A stretch of DNA of 59,692 nt from Bradyrhizobium sp. Ec3.3 (GTDB taxonomy: Bacteria > Pseudomonadota > Alphaproteobacteria > Rhizobiales > Xanthobacteraceae), in assembly GCF_000472925.1 (NCBI RefSeq), contig NZ_AXAS01000053.1, positions 1-59,692 of the forward strand, read 5' to 3'. Position 1 is the first letter of the stretch, and every line of letters begins with the position of its first letter. Position numbers and translations under genes: made by a program. Under the pieces are notes generated by a model. It was not told the origin of the DNA, searched no databases, and worked only from the letters and a program-made list of their open reading frames with translations. Below, in pieces: positions 33,315 to 44,087 of the stretch.

Positions 33315-34301
33315 ATGGATTGGAAATTTTCTGTCGCCCCCATGATGGACTGGACCGACCGGCATTGCCGGGTGTTCCATCGTCATCTGACCCGGCATGC
33401 GCTGCTTTATACGGAGATGGTGACGACCGGCGCGGTCATTCATGGCGACCGGGCGCGGCTGCTTGGCTTCGACGCTAGCGAGCATCCGGTGGCGCTCCAG
33501 CTTGGCGGATCGGATCCGCGCGAGCTTGCGCTCGCGGCACAGATCGGCGCCGATTTCGGCTATGACGAGATCAACCTCAATGTCGGCTGCCCGTCCGACC
33601 GGGTACAGGACGGCCGCTTCGGTGCGTGCCTGATGGCCGAGCCCGCGCTGGTGGCCTCGTGCGTGGATGCGATGAAACGCGCCGTGCGCGTGCCCGTGAC
33701 GGTGAAGTGCCGTATCGGCATCGACGATCAGGATCCGGAAGTCGCGCTCGATGCCCTGGCGCGCGCGGTGGTCGCGGCGGGCTCTGATGTGCTGATCGTG
33801 CATGCCCGAAAAGCCTGGCTGAACGGCCTGTCGCCGAAAGAGAACCGCGACATCCCGCCGCTCGATTACGATCGTGTCTATCGGCTCAAGCGGGCGATGC
33901 CCGACGTGCCCATCATCATCAACGGAGGGATCTCCGGTATCGAGGAGGCGAAAGCCCATCTCGCCCACGTTGATGGCGTGATGCTTGGGCGCGCGGCCTA
34001 TCACGATCCGTGGCGGCTGCTCGCGGTCGATCCGGAGTTCTTCGGTGAAGCCGCACCGCATGCGACGATGCAGGCCGCGTTTGAAGCTATGACGCCCTAC
34101 ATTGCCGAGCAGCTTGCGCGCGGCACGCGGCTGCACGCCATCACTAGGCATTTCGTCGGCGCGTTCCATGCCGTGCCCGGCGCGCGTGCCTTCCGCCGCC
34201 ATCTTGCCGAGCATGGCACAAGGCCAGGCGCCGGGCTCGATGTTCTTCGCGATGCGATCGCGCGCGTCAGCGATCGCGCGGTGGCGGAAGCCGCGGAATA
34301 G
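33315..34301 (+). CDS. dusA: tRNA-dihydrouridine synthase A
   Basis: 328 residues with the DUS barrel. The N-terminal KFSVAPMMDWTDRHCR binds FMN, C92 in LNVGCPSDRVQDGRFGACLM is the catalytic cysteine, and GRAAYHDPW closes the FMN site. It reduces uridine-20 (and 20a) in tRNA. The gene is complete, but its first bases may come from an integrated element, because the 16-bp core at 33339-33354 recurs at 25266 and, with one change, at 9494. Confidence 0.95.
   Translation: MDWKFSVAPMMDWTDRHCRVFHRHLTRHALLYTEMVTTGAVIHGDRARLLGFDASEHPVALQLGGSDPRELALAAQIGADFGYDEINLNVGCPSDRVQDGRFGACLMAEPALVASCVDAMKRAVRVPVTVKCRIGIDDQDPEVALDALARAVVAAGSDVLIVHARKAWLNGLSPKENRDIPPLDYDRVYRLKRAMPDVPIIINGGISGIEEAKAHLAHVDGVMLGRAAYHDPWRLLAVDPEFFGEAAPHATMQAAFEAMTPYIAEQLARGTRLHAITRHFVGAFHAVPGARAFRRHLAEHGTRPGAGLDVLRDAIARVSDRAVAEAAE
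33339..33354 (+). other. Putative attachment core inside dusA
   Basis: CCCATGATGGACTGGA within codons 9-14 of dusA is repeated exactly at 25266-25281 and with one change at 9494-9509, all in the same orientation. dusA is a documented integration target for tyrosine-recombinase islands; the core assignment here is inference. Confidence 0.55.
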
Positions 34302-34324
34302 CGACACCTCTGGATGTTGAAAGC

Positions 34325-34353
34325 GAAGAGCCGGATCGGCGATCCGGCTCTTC
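34325..34353. terminator. Bidirectional terminator between dusA and the retropepsin-like gene
   Basis: A 13-bp perfect stem (gaagagccggatc / gatccggctcttc) with a 3-nt loop, flanked by T/A-rich bases on both sides, lies between the converging genes. Confidence 0.75.
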
Positions 34354-34416
34354 GTTGTTCGGCGGATTGAAAGCCACACCGGCGATCTTTCGGGGCGCCG
34401 GCCATGTCGCTCGTGT

Positions 34417-34929
34417 CTAGGGGTAGCCGTGCAGCATCAGGCGGTCGGCGCGGACTTCCCAGCGCTCGAGGCGGTCGAGGAAGCTCATGCCGAGCAGGTT
34501 GGTCTTCATCGTGCCGTGCGGCACCACCAGCGCCGGCACCGAGCGCTCGACGAGCTTGCCGATCGCGAGCCGGTCCAGCGTCAGGCGCGCCGCCTTGGTG
34601 CGGCCGCCGGCTGTCTCGACGTCGACGTCATAGTCAAGCAGCTCCAGCGGCAGGCCCGCTGCCTTGGCCGTCTCATAGGTGAGCACGACGGAGGTCGCGC
34701 CGGTGTCGACCACCATGGGCGCGGGCACGCCGTTGATCCGTGCCTGCAGCGCGAATTCACCGCCGCGGCCGCGCTGGACCTCCACGGCGCGCGTCTTCAG
34801 GCTGGTGCGGTGGCGCATGAGATCGGAGACAGTGTCGCTGGCGCGAGCGACCTGCTCGGGGTCCCTGTAAGCGACCACAGCGCCCGCGGTCGCGGTCAAC
34901 AGTAACAGCACCAGGAAGAGGCGGCTCAT
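34417..34929 (-). CDS. Retropepsin-like aspartic protease (TIGR02281 type)
   Basis: 170 residues from the ATG at 34929. One N-terminal membrane helix (residues 4-21) anchors a periplasmic domain. The catalytic motif reads MVVDTGATSVVLTYE, and a later MSFLDRLERWEV completes the retropepsin half-fold, which must dimerise to make the active site. Single-domain clan AA proteases of this type are common in alphaproteobacteria; substrates are unknown. It lies 22 bp after a DUF1289 gene. Confidence 0.87.
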   Translation of the reverse strand: MSRLFLVLLLLTATAGAVVAYRDPEQVARASDTVSDLMRHRTSLKTRAVEVQRGRGGEFALQARINGVPAPMVVDTGATSVVLTYETAKAAGLPLELLDYDVDVETAGGRTKAARLTLDRLAIGKLVERSVPALVVPHGTMKTNLLGMSFLDRLERWEVRADRLMLHGYP

Positions 34930-34951
34930 CGCGCGCCTCCGTTCGTCAGCG

Positions 34952-35155
34952 TCAGGCGGATTTCGATGCCGGACTGATCGGCGAAAGTCCTGCATCCGCC
35001 ATGCGCGCCGGAAGCTGCGCCATGAGGGCGAGCCGTTCGGCTCGCTCCATGGCGTGCCAGCGCGCGATTTCCGGCAGTGTGCGGCCGCAGCCGAAGCACA
35101 GCTTGGTCTTGGGGTCGATCATGCAGACGGCGACGCACGGCGTATCTTTGCTCAT
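34952..35155 (-). CDS. DUF1289 zinc/iron-sulfur-type small protein
   Basis: 67 residues from the ATG at 35155. C7, C11, C20 and C23 (CVAVC then CFGC) form the C-x3-C-x8-C-x2-C signature of DUF1289, followed by GRTLPEIARWHAM. It probably binds zinc or an iron-sulfur cluster. It lies between a histidine kinase (41 bp upstream) and the retropepsin gene. Confidence 0.88.
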   Translation of the reverse strand: MSKDTPCVAVCMIDPKTKLCFGCGRTLPEIARWHAMERAERLALMAQLPARMADAGLSPISPASKSA

Positions 35156-35196
35156 TCCCGCATAGTGAAGGATCGCTGGGCAGTTCTGCAAGCATC

Positions 35197-36792
35197 TCAG
35201 GAACCCGTGCCCGCGCTCATGATCGGCTTGTGGCGCGGCCGGCGTTTCTCGTCCGTGACAGCGGCACCATCGGGCTGCAGCGGCGGAGCTTCTTCCGTCA
35301 TGGGCGCAAGCGCGCTCATCACGCGCTCCGGCGGGAAGGTGACGATCACCTCGGTGCCGATGCGCAGTTTCGATTTCAGCGTGAACGTGCCGCCGTGCAG
35401 GTCGATGAGGTTTTTGGCGATGGGAAGGCCAAGGCCTGCGCCCTGTTCGGCCGATTTGATCGAGTTGGAGCCCTGGCCGAAGGAGGCGAGCACGACCGGG
35501 ATCTCGTCTTCGGGGATGCCCGAGCCGGTGTCCTTCACCGAGAGATATTGCCCGCCCGAGGCGGTCCAGCCGACCTTCAACCAGATATCGCCACCCTGCG
35601 GGGTGAACTTGATGGAGTTGGACAACAAATTGAGCACGACCTGGCGGATCGCGCGCTCGTCGGCCCACAGCCGCGGCATCGCCTGCTCATAGACTTCGTG
35701 GATGGTGATGCCGCGGCTCGAGGCGCGCAGCTTCATCAGATGATGGCAGTCGGCGACGATGCCCACCAGCGACACCGCTTCCTCGTTCAGCTCGTAACGG
35801 CCGGCCTCGATCCGGGACAGGTCGAGGATCTCGTTGATGAGATTTAGCAGATGTACGCCGGAATTATGGATGTCGGCGGAATACTCCTTGTAGACCGGCA
35901 CTGCGTGCGCACCAAAGATCTCGCTCTTCATCACCTCGGAGAAACCGAGGATCGCGTTCAGCGGCGTGCGCAGCTCGTGGCTCATCTGCGCGAGGAAGCG
36001 CGATTTGGCGACGTTGGCGGATTCGGCGCGGTGCCGCGCCTCGTCCGAGATCGCCTTGGCCTGTTCCAGTTCGCCGATCAGCGCGTCCTTCTCCGCGCGC
36101 GCCTCCAGCGTTGCGAAGGTCGAGGAGTGCAGCCGGTGCGCCAGAAGCACGAAATAGCCTTCGGCGGCGAGCGACAGCGCCGCCAGGATGTAATTGTCCA
36201 GCGAGCCGCTCATCGCAAAGCTCAGCGCCATCGCGACCGCAACGGGCGCGGTGGCCGCAAGCGCGGCGATCGGCAGATTGGCCGCCAGCATGCTCGATAC
36301 TGCGATCACCAGCAGCATCAGGAACATCATCAGCGTTTCCGTGACGACGTCGAGCACGGGATGGATCAGGATCGCCATCCAGCACAGGCCATAGAGGAGG
36401 TCGAGCACGACGAAGCGCGTGCGCCATTTGCGCGTGACGGCGGGCAACGCCGGCTCGGCGAGATAGCGGCGGCAGCTCCGGATCATCGCGGCGTGGATGC
36501 AGAGCATGCCGACGGTCCAGAGCGCCGCAGGAACCGGTTGCATCCAGAGCCCGAACAAGAGGCCGGTCGCGACCACTAGCAGCATCACGACGTAAGATGC
36601 CGACAGCCGCGTCTGCGCATATTGGCGCAGCATTTCGCTGTCGAAGGCGGGCCTTGTTCCGCTGGTCGACGTTAACTTGTCGCGCGCCTCGCGCACCCGC
36701 TGCGCTGCAGCCCGGCGACTGCTCGCCGATGGCACGCTCGCCGGCTCGGCCGGAAGCTGCACGACCTCGGGCTTTTCAGCGGGGTTACTCAT
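35197..36792 (-). CDS. Membrane sensor histidine kinase, PleC/DivJ-like
   Basis: 531 residues from the ATG at 36792. About five to six membrane helices occupy residues 66-220, with no PAS or periplasmic domain. A short coiled coil leads to the HisKA box FLAQMSHELRTPLNA with H272. The ATPase domain has N, G1 (KDTGSGIPEDEI) and G2 (GAGLGLPIAKNLIDLHGG) boxes. The helical bundle resembles kinases that phosphorylate DivK/PleD-type single-domain regulators. No response regulator is adjacent. Confidence 0.9.
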   Translation of the reverse strand: MSNPAEKPEVVQLPAEPASVPSASSRRAAAQRVREARDKLTSTSGTRPAFDSEMLRQYAQTRLSASYVVMLLVVATGLLFGLWMQPVPAALWTVGMLCIHAAMIRSCRRYLAEPALPAVTRKWRTRFVVLDLLYGLCWMAILIHPVLDVVTETLMMFLMLLVIAVSSMLAANLPIAALAATAPVAVAMALSFAMSGSLDNYILAALSLAAEGYFVLLAHRLHSSTFATLEARAEKDALIGELEQAKAISDEARHRAESANVAKSRFLAQMSHELRTPLNAILGFSEVMKSEIFGAHAVPVYKEYSADIHNSGVHLLNLINEILDLSRIEAGRYELNEEAVSLVGIVADCHHLMKLRASSRGITIHEVYEQAMPRLWADERAIRQVVLNLLSNSIKFTPQGGDIWLKVGWTASGGQYLSVKDTGSGIPEDEIPVVLASFGQGSNSIKSAEQGAGLGLPIAKNLIDLHGGTFTLKSKLRIGTEVIVTFPPERVMSALAPMTEEAPPLQPDGAAVTDEKRRPRHKPIMSAGTGS

Positions 36793-36940
36793 CAAGCAAC
36801 ACGAATTCCTGCCCACGCCGACGCGGGCCTTCTGCATTCTCTATCTCTGGCAATAAATCCTTAAGAGCTGACTTAAGGAGCTAAAGAATTGCGTTAACGG
36901 AGAGTTAATTCGGCGTATCGAAGTGCGGCGAAAGGCCGGC

Positions 36941-38218
36941 TCAGTGCACCACCGCGTGCTGCGCGATATAGACCATGGCCCCGGCCAGATATCCGGCAAG
37001 CGCCGGTCCCGCGATGCGGCGGGCGTACCAGAAGAACTCGATCTTCTCGAGCCCCATGGCGGCAACCCCGGCGGCCGAGCCGATGATCAGGATCGAGCCG
37101 CCGGTGCCGGCGCAATAGGCGATGAACTCCCAGATGAAGCTGTCGGGCGGGTAGTGCGCGAGGCCGTACATGCCCATCGTCGCGGCGACGAGCGGCACGT
37201 TGTCGATGATGGCGCTGAGCAGGCCGAGCAGGACGACGATGATGTCCTGCCGGCCGATGGTCGTATCCAGCCATCGGGCGAGCGTCGCCAGCAGGCCGGC
37301 ATGTTCGAGACAGGCGACCGCGAGCAGGATGCCGACGAAGAACACGACCGAGGCCATGTCGATCCGGGTCAGTGCATGCACCAGGGTGAGGGGACGTCGC
37401 ACGTGCTCGTCCTTGTGGCGGTGGATGATCTCGCCGACCATCCAGAGGATGCCGAGCCCGAACAGGATGCCCATGAAGGGCGCAAGATGCGTGGCCGCCT
37501 TGAATGCGGGCACCGCGATCAGCGTGCCGAGCCCGAGATAGAACATCATGTTTCGTTCAAACAACTCGACGCCTTGCAGCCGATCTTCCCGCGGCGGCGG
37601 GGCGATGACCTTGCCGCGCACTACAAAGCTGATGATGAGCAGGGGAACGAGGAGATTGACGAGGGCCGCCGGAAACACCGCCCACATGATGCTCAGCGGC
37701 GAAACCTGGCCGCCGATCCAGAGCATTGTGGTCGTGACGTCGCCGATCACGGTCCAGGCGCCGCCGGCATTGGCCGCAATGACGATCAGGGAGGCGAACA
37801 GCAGCCGGTCGGCGCGCCGGCCTATCAGCTTCTGGATCAGCGAGATCATGACGATGGTGGTCGTCAGATTATCCAGGATCGCGCTGAGGAAAAACGTCAC
37901 GAAGCCGACCAGCCACATGAGGCGTGCCTGGCTCGTGGTGCGGATCAGCGAGGTGATGACCTCGAAACCGTCATGGGCGTCGATCACCTCGACGATCGTC
38001 ATCGCGCCGATCAGGAAAAACACGATCTGCGCGGTGGAGGAGACGGATTCGTCGAGTTGCCGGCTGATCAGCGCCTGATCGCCGGTCATGGCCGCGTAGG
38101 CGGTCCAGAGCAGGCCGGCGCCGACGAGCGCGGTCGCGCTCTTGTTGATGCCGAGCGGATGTTCGAGCGCGATCGCCGCGTAGGCAACGACGAAAATTGC
38201 GGCGATCGCGATCAGCAA
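36941..38218 (-). CDS. nhaD: NhaD-type sodium:proton antiporter
   Basis: 425 residues, about 11-12 membrane helices. VTFFLSAILDNLTTTIVMISL and the later AIIDNVPLVAATMGMYG are the two inverted-repeat DN motifs of the NhaD/ArsB ion transporter superfamily. It should export sodium (or lithium) in exchange for protons. It lies 24 bp after the 6PGDH-family gene in the same direction. Confidence 0.88.
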   Translation of the reverse strand: MLIAIAAIFVVAYAAIALEHPLGINKSATALVGAGLLWTAYAAMTGDQALISRQLDESVSSTAQIVFFLIGAMTIVEVIDAHDGFEVITSLIRTTSQARLMWLVGFVTFFLSAILDNLTTTIVMISLIQKLIGRRADRLLFASLIVIAANAGGAWTVIGDVTTTMLWIGGQVSPLSIMWAVFPAALVNLLVPLLIISFVVRGKVIAPPPREDRLQGVELFERNMMFYLGLGTLIAVPAFKAATHLAPFMGILFGLGILWMVGEIIHRHKDEHVRRPLTLVHALTRIDMASVVFFVGILLAVACLEHAGLLATLARWLDTTIGRQDIIVVLLGLLSAIIDNVPLVAATMGMYGLAHYPPDSFIWEFIAYCAGTGGSILIIGSAAGVAAMGLEKIEFFWYARRIAGPALAGYLAGAMVYIAQHAVVH

Positions 38219-38242
38219 GACAGGTCCGGGTTTAAGCGGCCA

Positions 38243-39112
38243 TCAGCGTTGCAGCCGCGCGAGCAGGCTCGACGTATCCCAGCGCTTGCCGCCCATCTTC
38301 TCGACTTCGGCATAGAACTGGTCGACCAGCGCGGTGACCGGCAGGTTGGCACCGTTGCGGCGGGCTTCCGCGATGCAGATCGAGAGGTCCTTGCGCATCC
38401 ATTCGACGGCGAAGCCGAAATCGTACTTGTCGTCGTTCATGGTCTTGTAGCGGTTCTCCATCTGCCAGGACTGCGCCGCGCCCTTGGAGATGGTGTCGAT
38501 CACCGCCGCAACGTCGAGGCCCGACTTCTTGGCGAAGTGAATGCCTTCGGAGAGGCCCTGGACGAGGCCTGCGATGCAGATCTGGTTGACCATCTTGGTG
38601 AGCTGTCCGGAGCCCGCAGGTCCCAGCAGTTTGCACATCCGCGCATAGGCCGCGATGATCGGCTCGGCGCCGGCATAGGCGTCCTGGGCGCCGCCGCACA
38701 TCACGGTCAGGACGCCGTTCTCGGCGCCGGCCTGTCCGCCCGAGACGGGGGCGTCGACGAATTTGAAGCCGCCCTTTGTGGCGGCCGCATCAAGCTCCCG
38801 CGCGACTTCGGCGGAGGCGGTGGTGTGGTCGACGAAGGTTGCGCCCTTCTTCATGCCGGCAAACGCGCCGTCGGGACCGATCGTCACCACGCGCAGGTCG
38901 TTGTCGTTGCCGACGCAGCACATCACGAAATCCTGGCCTTCCGCGGCCGCCTTCGGGGTCGGTGCGGTCTTGCCGCCGAACTTGTCCGCCCATTCCTTCG
39001 CCTTGGCCGCGGTGCGGTTGTAGACGGTGACCTCATGGCCCCCCTTCTTGACGAGGTGGCCGGCCATGGGGAAGCCCATGACGCCGAGACCGAGGAAAGC
39101 GACTTTAGCCAT
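38243..39112 (-). CDS. NAD(P)-dependent beta-hydroxyacid dehydrogenase (6PGDH/HIBADH family)
   Basis: 289 residues. Rossmann motif GLGVMGFPMAGHL at 8-20, substrate motif DAPVSGGQAGAENG at 120-133 and catalytic K173 (GSGQLTKMVNQI) are all in register with GarR/GLYR-type enzymes. It oxidises a 3-hydroxy acid or reduces a small aldehyde such as succinic or tartronic semialdehyde. The nhaD gene follows directly. Confidence 0.9.
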   Translation of the reverse strand: MAKVAFLGLGVMGFPMAGHLVKKGGHEVTVYNRTAAKAKEWADKFGGKTAPTPKAAAEGQDFVMCCVGNDNDLRVVTIGPDGAFAGMKKGATFVDHTTASAEVARELDAAATKGGFKFVDAPVSGGQAGAENGVLTVMCGGAQDAYAGAEPIIAAYARMCKLLGPAGSGQLTKMVNQICIAGLVQGLSEGIHFAKKSGLDVAAVIDTISKGAAQSWQMENRYKTMNDDKYDFGFAVEWMRKDLSICIAEARRNGANLPVTALVDQFYAEVEKMGGKRWDTSSLLARLQR

Positions 39113-39186
39113 ATGGGTGACCTTGCTTGTGCTTGGGGTGTTCTTGCGGTTTTGACCGGCCTTTGAGGCGGCCGGGTCAGAATTTC

Positions 39187-39213
39187 AAGAGGTTTTGGTC
39201 TGAAGAGGTTTTG
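39187..39213. repeat. 12-bp direct repeat upstream of the dehydrogenase gene
   Basis: AAGAGGTTTTGG occurs at 39187-39198 and 39202-39213, 75 to 100 bp upstream of the leftward dehydrogenase start. Just right of it a hairpin TCCGCCCC-caaa-GGGGCGGA (39219-39238) is present. The 15-bp period could place two operator half-sites near the promoter. Confidence 0.45.
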
Positions 39214-39352
39214 GCGGTTCCGCCCCCAAAGGGGCGGATCGGAGGCGCACCATAAACCCTTGAGGCCGGAGGGCAACGGCTTCGTTTGAAGGTCTCCTGT
39301 GCTAGGATGATGAGCGAACAAGGACGCAAGAAAGAAAAAGGGAGTGCAAGGC

Positions 39353-39787
39353 ATGGCCGTGAGCGTCGGGGTGCTCGATCATTTCAACATCCGGACCCGG
39401 AAACTGGCCGAGACCGTCCGCTTCTATGAGGACGTGCTGGGCCTTGAGAACGGTCCGCGGCCCAATTTCGCTTTCCCGGGTGCCTGGATGTACAGCGAGG
39501 GCAAGCCGGTGGTGCATCTCGTCGATATTTCCGTGACGGACGAGGCTCAAAAGCCCGATTCAGGCGTTGTCCATCACGTTGCCTTCGTCAGTCGCGGTTT
39601 CGACGGCATGAGGCAGCGGCTGAGCGGCAAGGGCATGAAATTCGACTCCCGGCAGGTGCCCGGCGGCGACCTCTGGCAGATCTTCGTGCACGACCCCAAC
39701 GGGGTCATGATCGAGCTGAACGAGGCGGCCAGGGAGCAGGGGGCAGCGGCCCCGGTCGAGACGGCCGGCGATATCGGCAGGCAGTAG
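39353..39787 (+). CDS. VOC-family (glyoxalase/bleomycin resistance/dioxygenase) protein
   Basis: 144 residues from the ATG at 39353, with GGGAG upstream. Paired beta-alpha-beta-beta-beta modules are visible. Metal-ligand candidates are the His in VLDHFNIRT, the His in VVHHVAF and the Glu in VMIELNE. It probably acts as a lyase or resistance-type enzyme. It is divergent from the 6PGDH-family dehydrogenase. Confidence 0.85.
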   Translation: MAVSVGVLDHFNIRTRKLAETVRFYEDVLGLENGPRPNFAFPGAWMYSEGKPVVHLVDISVTDEAQKPDSGVVHHVAFVSRGFDGMRQRLSGKGMKFDSRQVPGGDLWQIFVHDPNGVMIELNEAAREQGAAAPVETAGDIGRQ

Positions 39788-39864
39788 CCTTTTGGGCGTT
39801 TCCGCTCTAATGGGTCGCATCGCCCTGAGGCGCGATCAGGATCGCGCGTTAGGGTCTTATAGTT

Positions 39865-39912
39865 GAGCATGATCTTACCGGAAACCGCTGCACGCTTTTC
39901 CAGATCATGCTC
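39865..39912. repeat. Bradyrhizobium-type intergenic palindrome
   Basis: GAGCATGATCT pairs with AGATCATGCTC (11 bp, perfect) around an imperfectly symmetric centre with CCGGAAACCGC. Palindromes built like this are scattered in Bradyrhizobium intergenic regions. It lies 17 bp before the Mrp gene start and so could also affect its mRNA leader. Confidence 0.7.
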
Positions 39913-39929
39913 CGTTCAGGAGATGCGCT

Positions 39930-41060
<1,131 letters not shown>

Positions 41061-41252
41061 AGCCTCCCGCGGAAGGCATGCGACTTTCGTACAGTTCCGT
41101 CATGCCATTGTCGCGTTCCGAAAGCTGGGCTTCCGTGCTAAAGGCCCCGGCAGTCAAGCGCCTTCGGTTCGACGCGGCCATCACGCATCGCCGAGACTAG
41201 CGGCGGCAGAAGAGACGTCGGGGAAAACGCCCCAGCAAGGAGAGACCTGAAG

Positions 41253-42341
41253 ATGAAGCGTCGTGATTTCTTGAAAGTGTCGGCAGCAGGGGCAGCGGCA
41301 ACTGCGGTGGCCTCGCCGGCGATTGCGCAGTCCTCGCCCGAGGTGAAGTGGCGCCTGACGTCGAGCTTTCCGAAATCGCTCGATACCATCTATGGCGGCG
41401 CCGAGCAGGTGGCGAAGTACGTCGCCGAGATGACCGACAACAAGTTCCAGATCCAGGTGTTCGCGGCCGGCGAAGTCGTCCCGGGCCTGCAGGCGCTGGA
41501 TGCGACCTCCAACGGCACGGTCGAGATGAGCCACACCGTGTCCTACTACTACGTCGGCAAGGACCCGACGTTTGCGATCTACGCCTCGGTGCCGTTCGGC
41601 CTGAACGCGCGCCAGCAGAACTCCTGGTGGTACCAGGGCGGCGGCGCCGAGCTCGGCAACGAGTTCTTCAAGAAGTCGAACGTGATCGGCTTCCCCTGCG
41701 GCAACACCGGCACCCAGATGGGCGGCTGGTTCCGCAAGGAGATCAAGACGGTCGCCGATCTCTCGGGCCTGAAATTCCGCATCGGCGGCATCGCCGGCCA
41801 GGTGCTCCAGAAGGTCGGCGTGGTGCCGCAGCAGCTCGCCGGCGGCGACATCTATCCGGCGCTGGAGAAGGGCACCATCGACGCGGCCGAGTGGGTCGGC
41901 CCCTATGACGACGAGAAGCTCGGCTTCGCCAAGGTCGCCAAGTACTACTACTATCCGGGCTTCTGGGAGGGCGGGCCGATGGTTCATGCCTTCGCCAATC
42001 TGGACAAGTGGAATGCGCTGCCGAAGAGCTACCAGGCGATCCTGACCAACGCGACCGCGAACGCCAACAGCTGGATGGCTGCGCGTTACGACATGCAGAA
42101 CCCGGCCGCGTTGAAGCGCCTGGTCGCCGGCGGCACCCAGCTTCGTCCCTTCACCAACGAGGTGCTCGAGGCCTGCCTCAAGGCCACCAACGAGCTGTGG
42201 GCCGAGATCTCGGCCAAGAACCCCGACTTCAAGAAGTCGATCGACGCCATGCAGGCCTACCGCTCGGATGAATATCTGTGGTGGCAGGTCGCCGAATACA
42301 CCTACGACAGCTTCATGATCCGCTCGCGCACCCGCGGCTGA
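41253..42341 (+). CDS. TakP-like TRAP transporter substrate-binding protein 1
   Basis: 362 residues with a Tat-type signal (KRRDFLKV, then AIAQ cleavage near residue 27). The mature part closely follows Rhodobacter TakP: FPKSLDTIYGGAEQ, FAAGEVVPGLQ, GGDIYPALEKGTIDAAEWVGPYDDEKLGF. TakP binds 2-oxo acids with sodium or calcium. AAGGAGAG lies before the ATG. No TRAP membrane subunits are in the window, and a terminator follows. Confidence 0.9.
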   Translation: MKRRDFLKVSAAGAAATAVASPAIAQSSPEVKWRLTSSFPKSLDTIYGGAEQVAKYVAEMTDNKFQIQVFAAGEVVPGLQALDATSNGTVEMSHTVSYYYVGKDPTFAIYASVPFGLNARQQNSWWYQGGGAELGNEFFKKSNVIGFPCGNTGTQMGGWFRKEIKTVADLSGLKFRIGGIAGQVLQKVGVVPQQLAGGDIYPALEKGTIDAAEWVGPYDDEKLGFAKVAKYYYYPGFWEGGPMVHAFANLDKWNALPKSYQAILTNATANANSWMAARYDMQNPAALKRLVAGGTQLRPFTNEVLEACLKATNELWAEISAKNPDFKKSIDAMQAYRSDEYLWWQVAEYTYDSFMIRSRTRG

Positions 42342-42393
42342 TCAGGGCAGGGCCCCCCCGGGGCCCAGTCCTAAGTCCTAAGTCTTAGTCGGG

Positions 42394-42425
42394 AAGCCCG
42401 GCCTCGTTCGCGAGGCCGGGCTTTT
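42394..42425 (+). terminator. Intrinsic terminator after TakP-like gene 1
   Basis: A perfect 13-bp stem (aagcccggcctcg / cgaggccgggctt) with a TTCG loop is followed by Ts. Confidence 0.9.
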
Positions 42426-42516
42426 GCGTATGGAAATCGGTAACGGGTTGTTCCATGCTTGCCGGAAAGCCTCGTCAAGAAGGCGCGCACAGTCACAACC
42501 GTCAGGGTAGGAAATC

Positions 42517-43605
<1,089 letters not shown>

Positions 43606-43646
43606 TCACGCTCGCGCGTTGAGGCGCGATCATCCATCAAACAGCG

Positions 43647-43680
43647 AAAACCCGGTCTCGCATGGCGAGGCCGGGTTTTT
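43647..43680 (+). terminator. Intrinsic terminator after TakP-like gene 2
   Basis: A 14-bp stem with one G-T type pair (aaaacccggtctcg / cgaggccgggtttt), a 5-nt loop and a T-rich tail. Confidence 0.9.
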
Positions 43681-44087
43681 GCATTGGGAGAGACCAGCCT
43701 GACGCGCGTAGCGGACGTCCATCAATAATCCCGAAAACAACCCCATGCAAAGTAGAGGATTGCGGCATGGTGCCCGTCTGAATTTTGCGAAATCATTTGA
43801 CACGTCGGGCAAACCAGTGGCAAAAGATTATTATCGAATAATCCGAAATCGACGAGCGTCGCGCCGGCAGTTGCGCAACAGAACTGCAGGATGGGTCAAG
43901 CGAAGCGAAACCCATCATCCCTCCCAGGGTGAGCAAGCGCGCAACGACCAGCGTCGTCCGGGTCCGACCGCGCGATGAGTTTCGCTTCGCCTTACAGATC
44001 GTACGAGCTTCGATCGTGCACGCGATACTTCGCTTTGCGATCATGTCGAGAAAGGTCTGCTTACTCTAGTCAGTGAGGTCGACCCTG
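43681..44087. other. Interval with a Bradyrhizobium-type repeat
   Basis: No gene is recognised. The notable content is the roughly 107-bp repeat at 43890-43996, which resembles 45700-45805. The rest shows nothing clear. Confidence 0.6.
43890..43996. repeat. Intergenic repeat, copy 1
   Basis: It starts near GCAGGATGGGTCAAGCGAAG, contains ACCAGCGTCGTCCGGGTCC and ends CGCGATGAGTTTCGCTTCGCC, forming an imperfect large palindrome (ends GGGT...GCGAAGCGAAACCC). Copy 2 lies at 45700-45805. Elements of this form are frequent between Bradyrhizobium genes. Confidence 0.65.

Noticed and set aside
36923..39166. 747-codon open frame opposite nhaD and the 6PGDH-family gene
   Set aside because: Antisense shadow spanning two well-supported genes; rich in His/Asp/Arg repeats and without any known domain.
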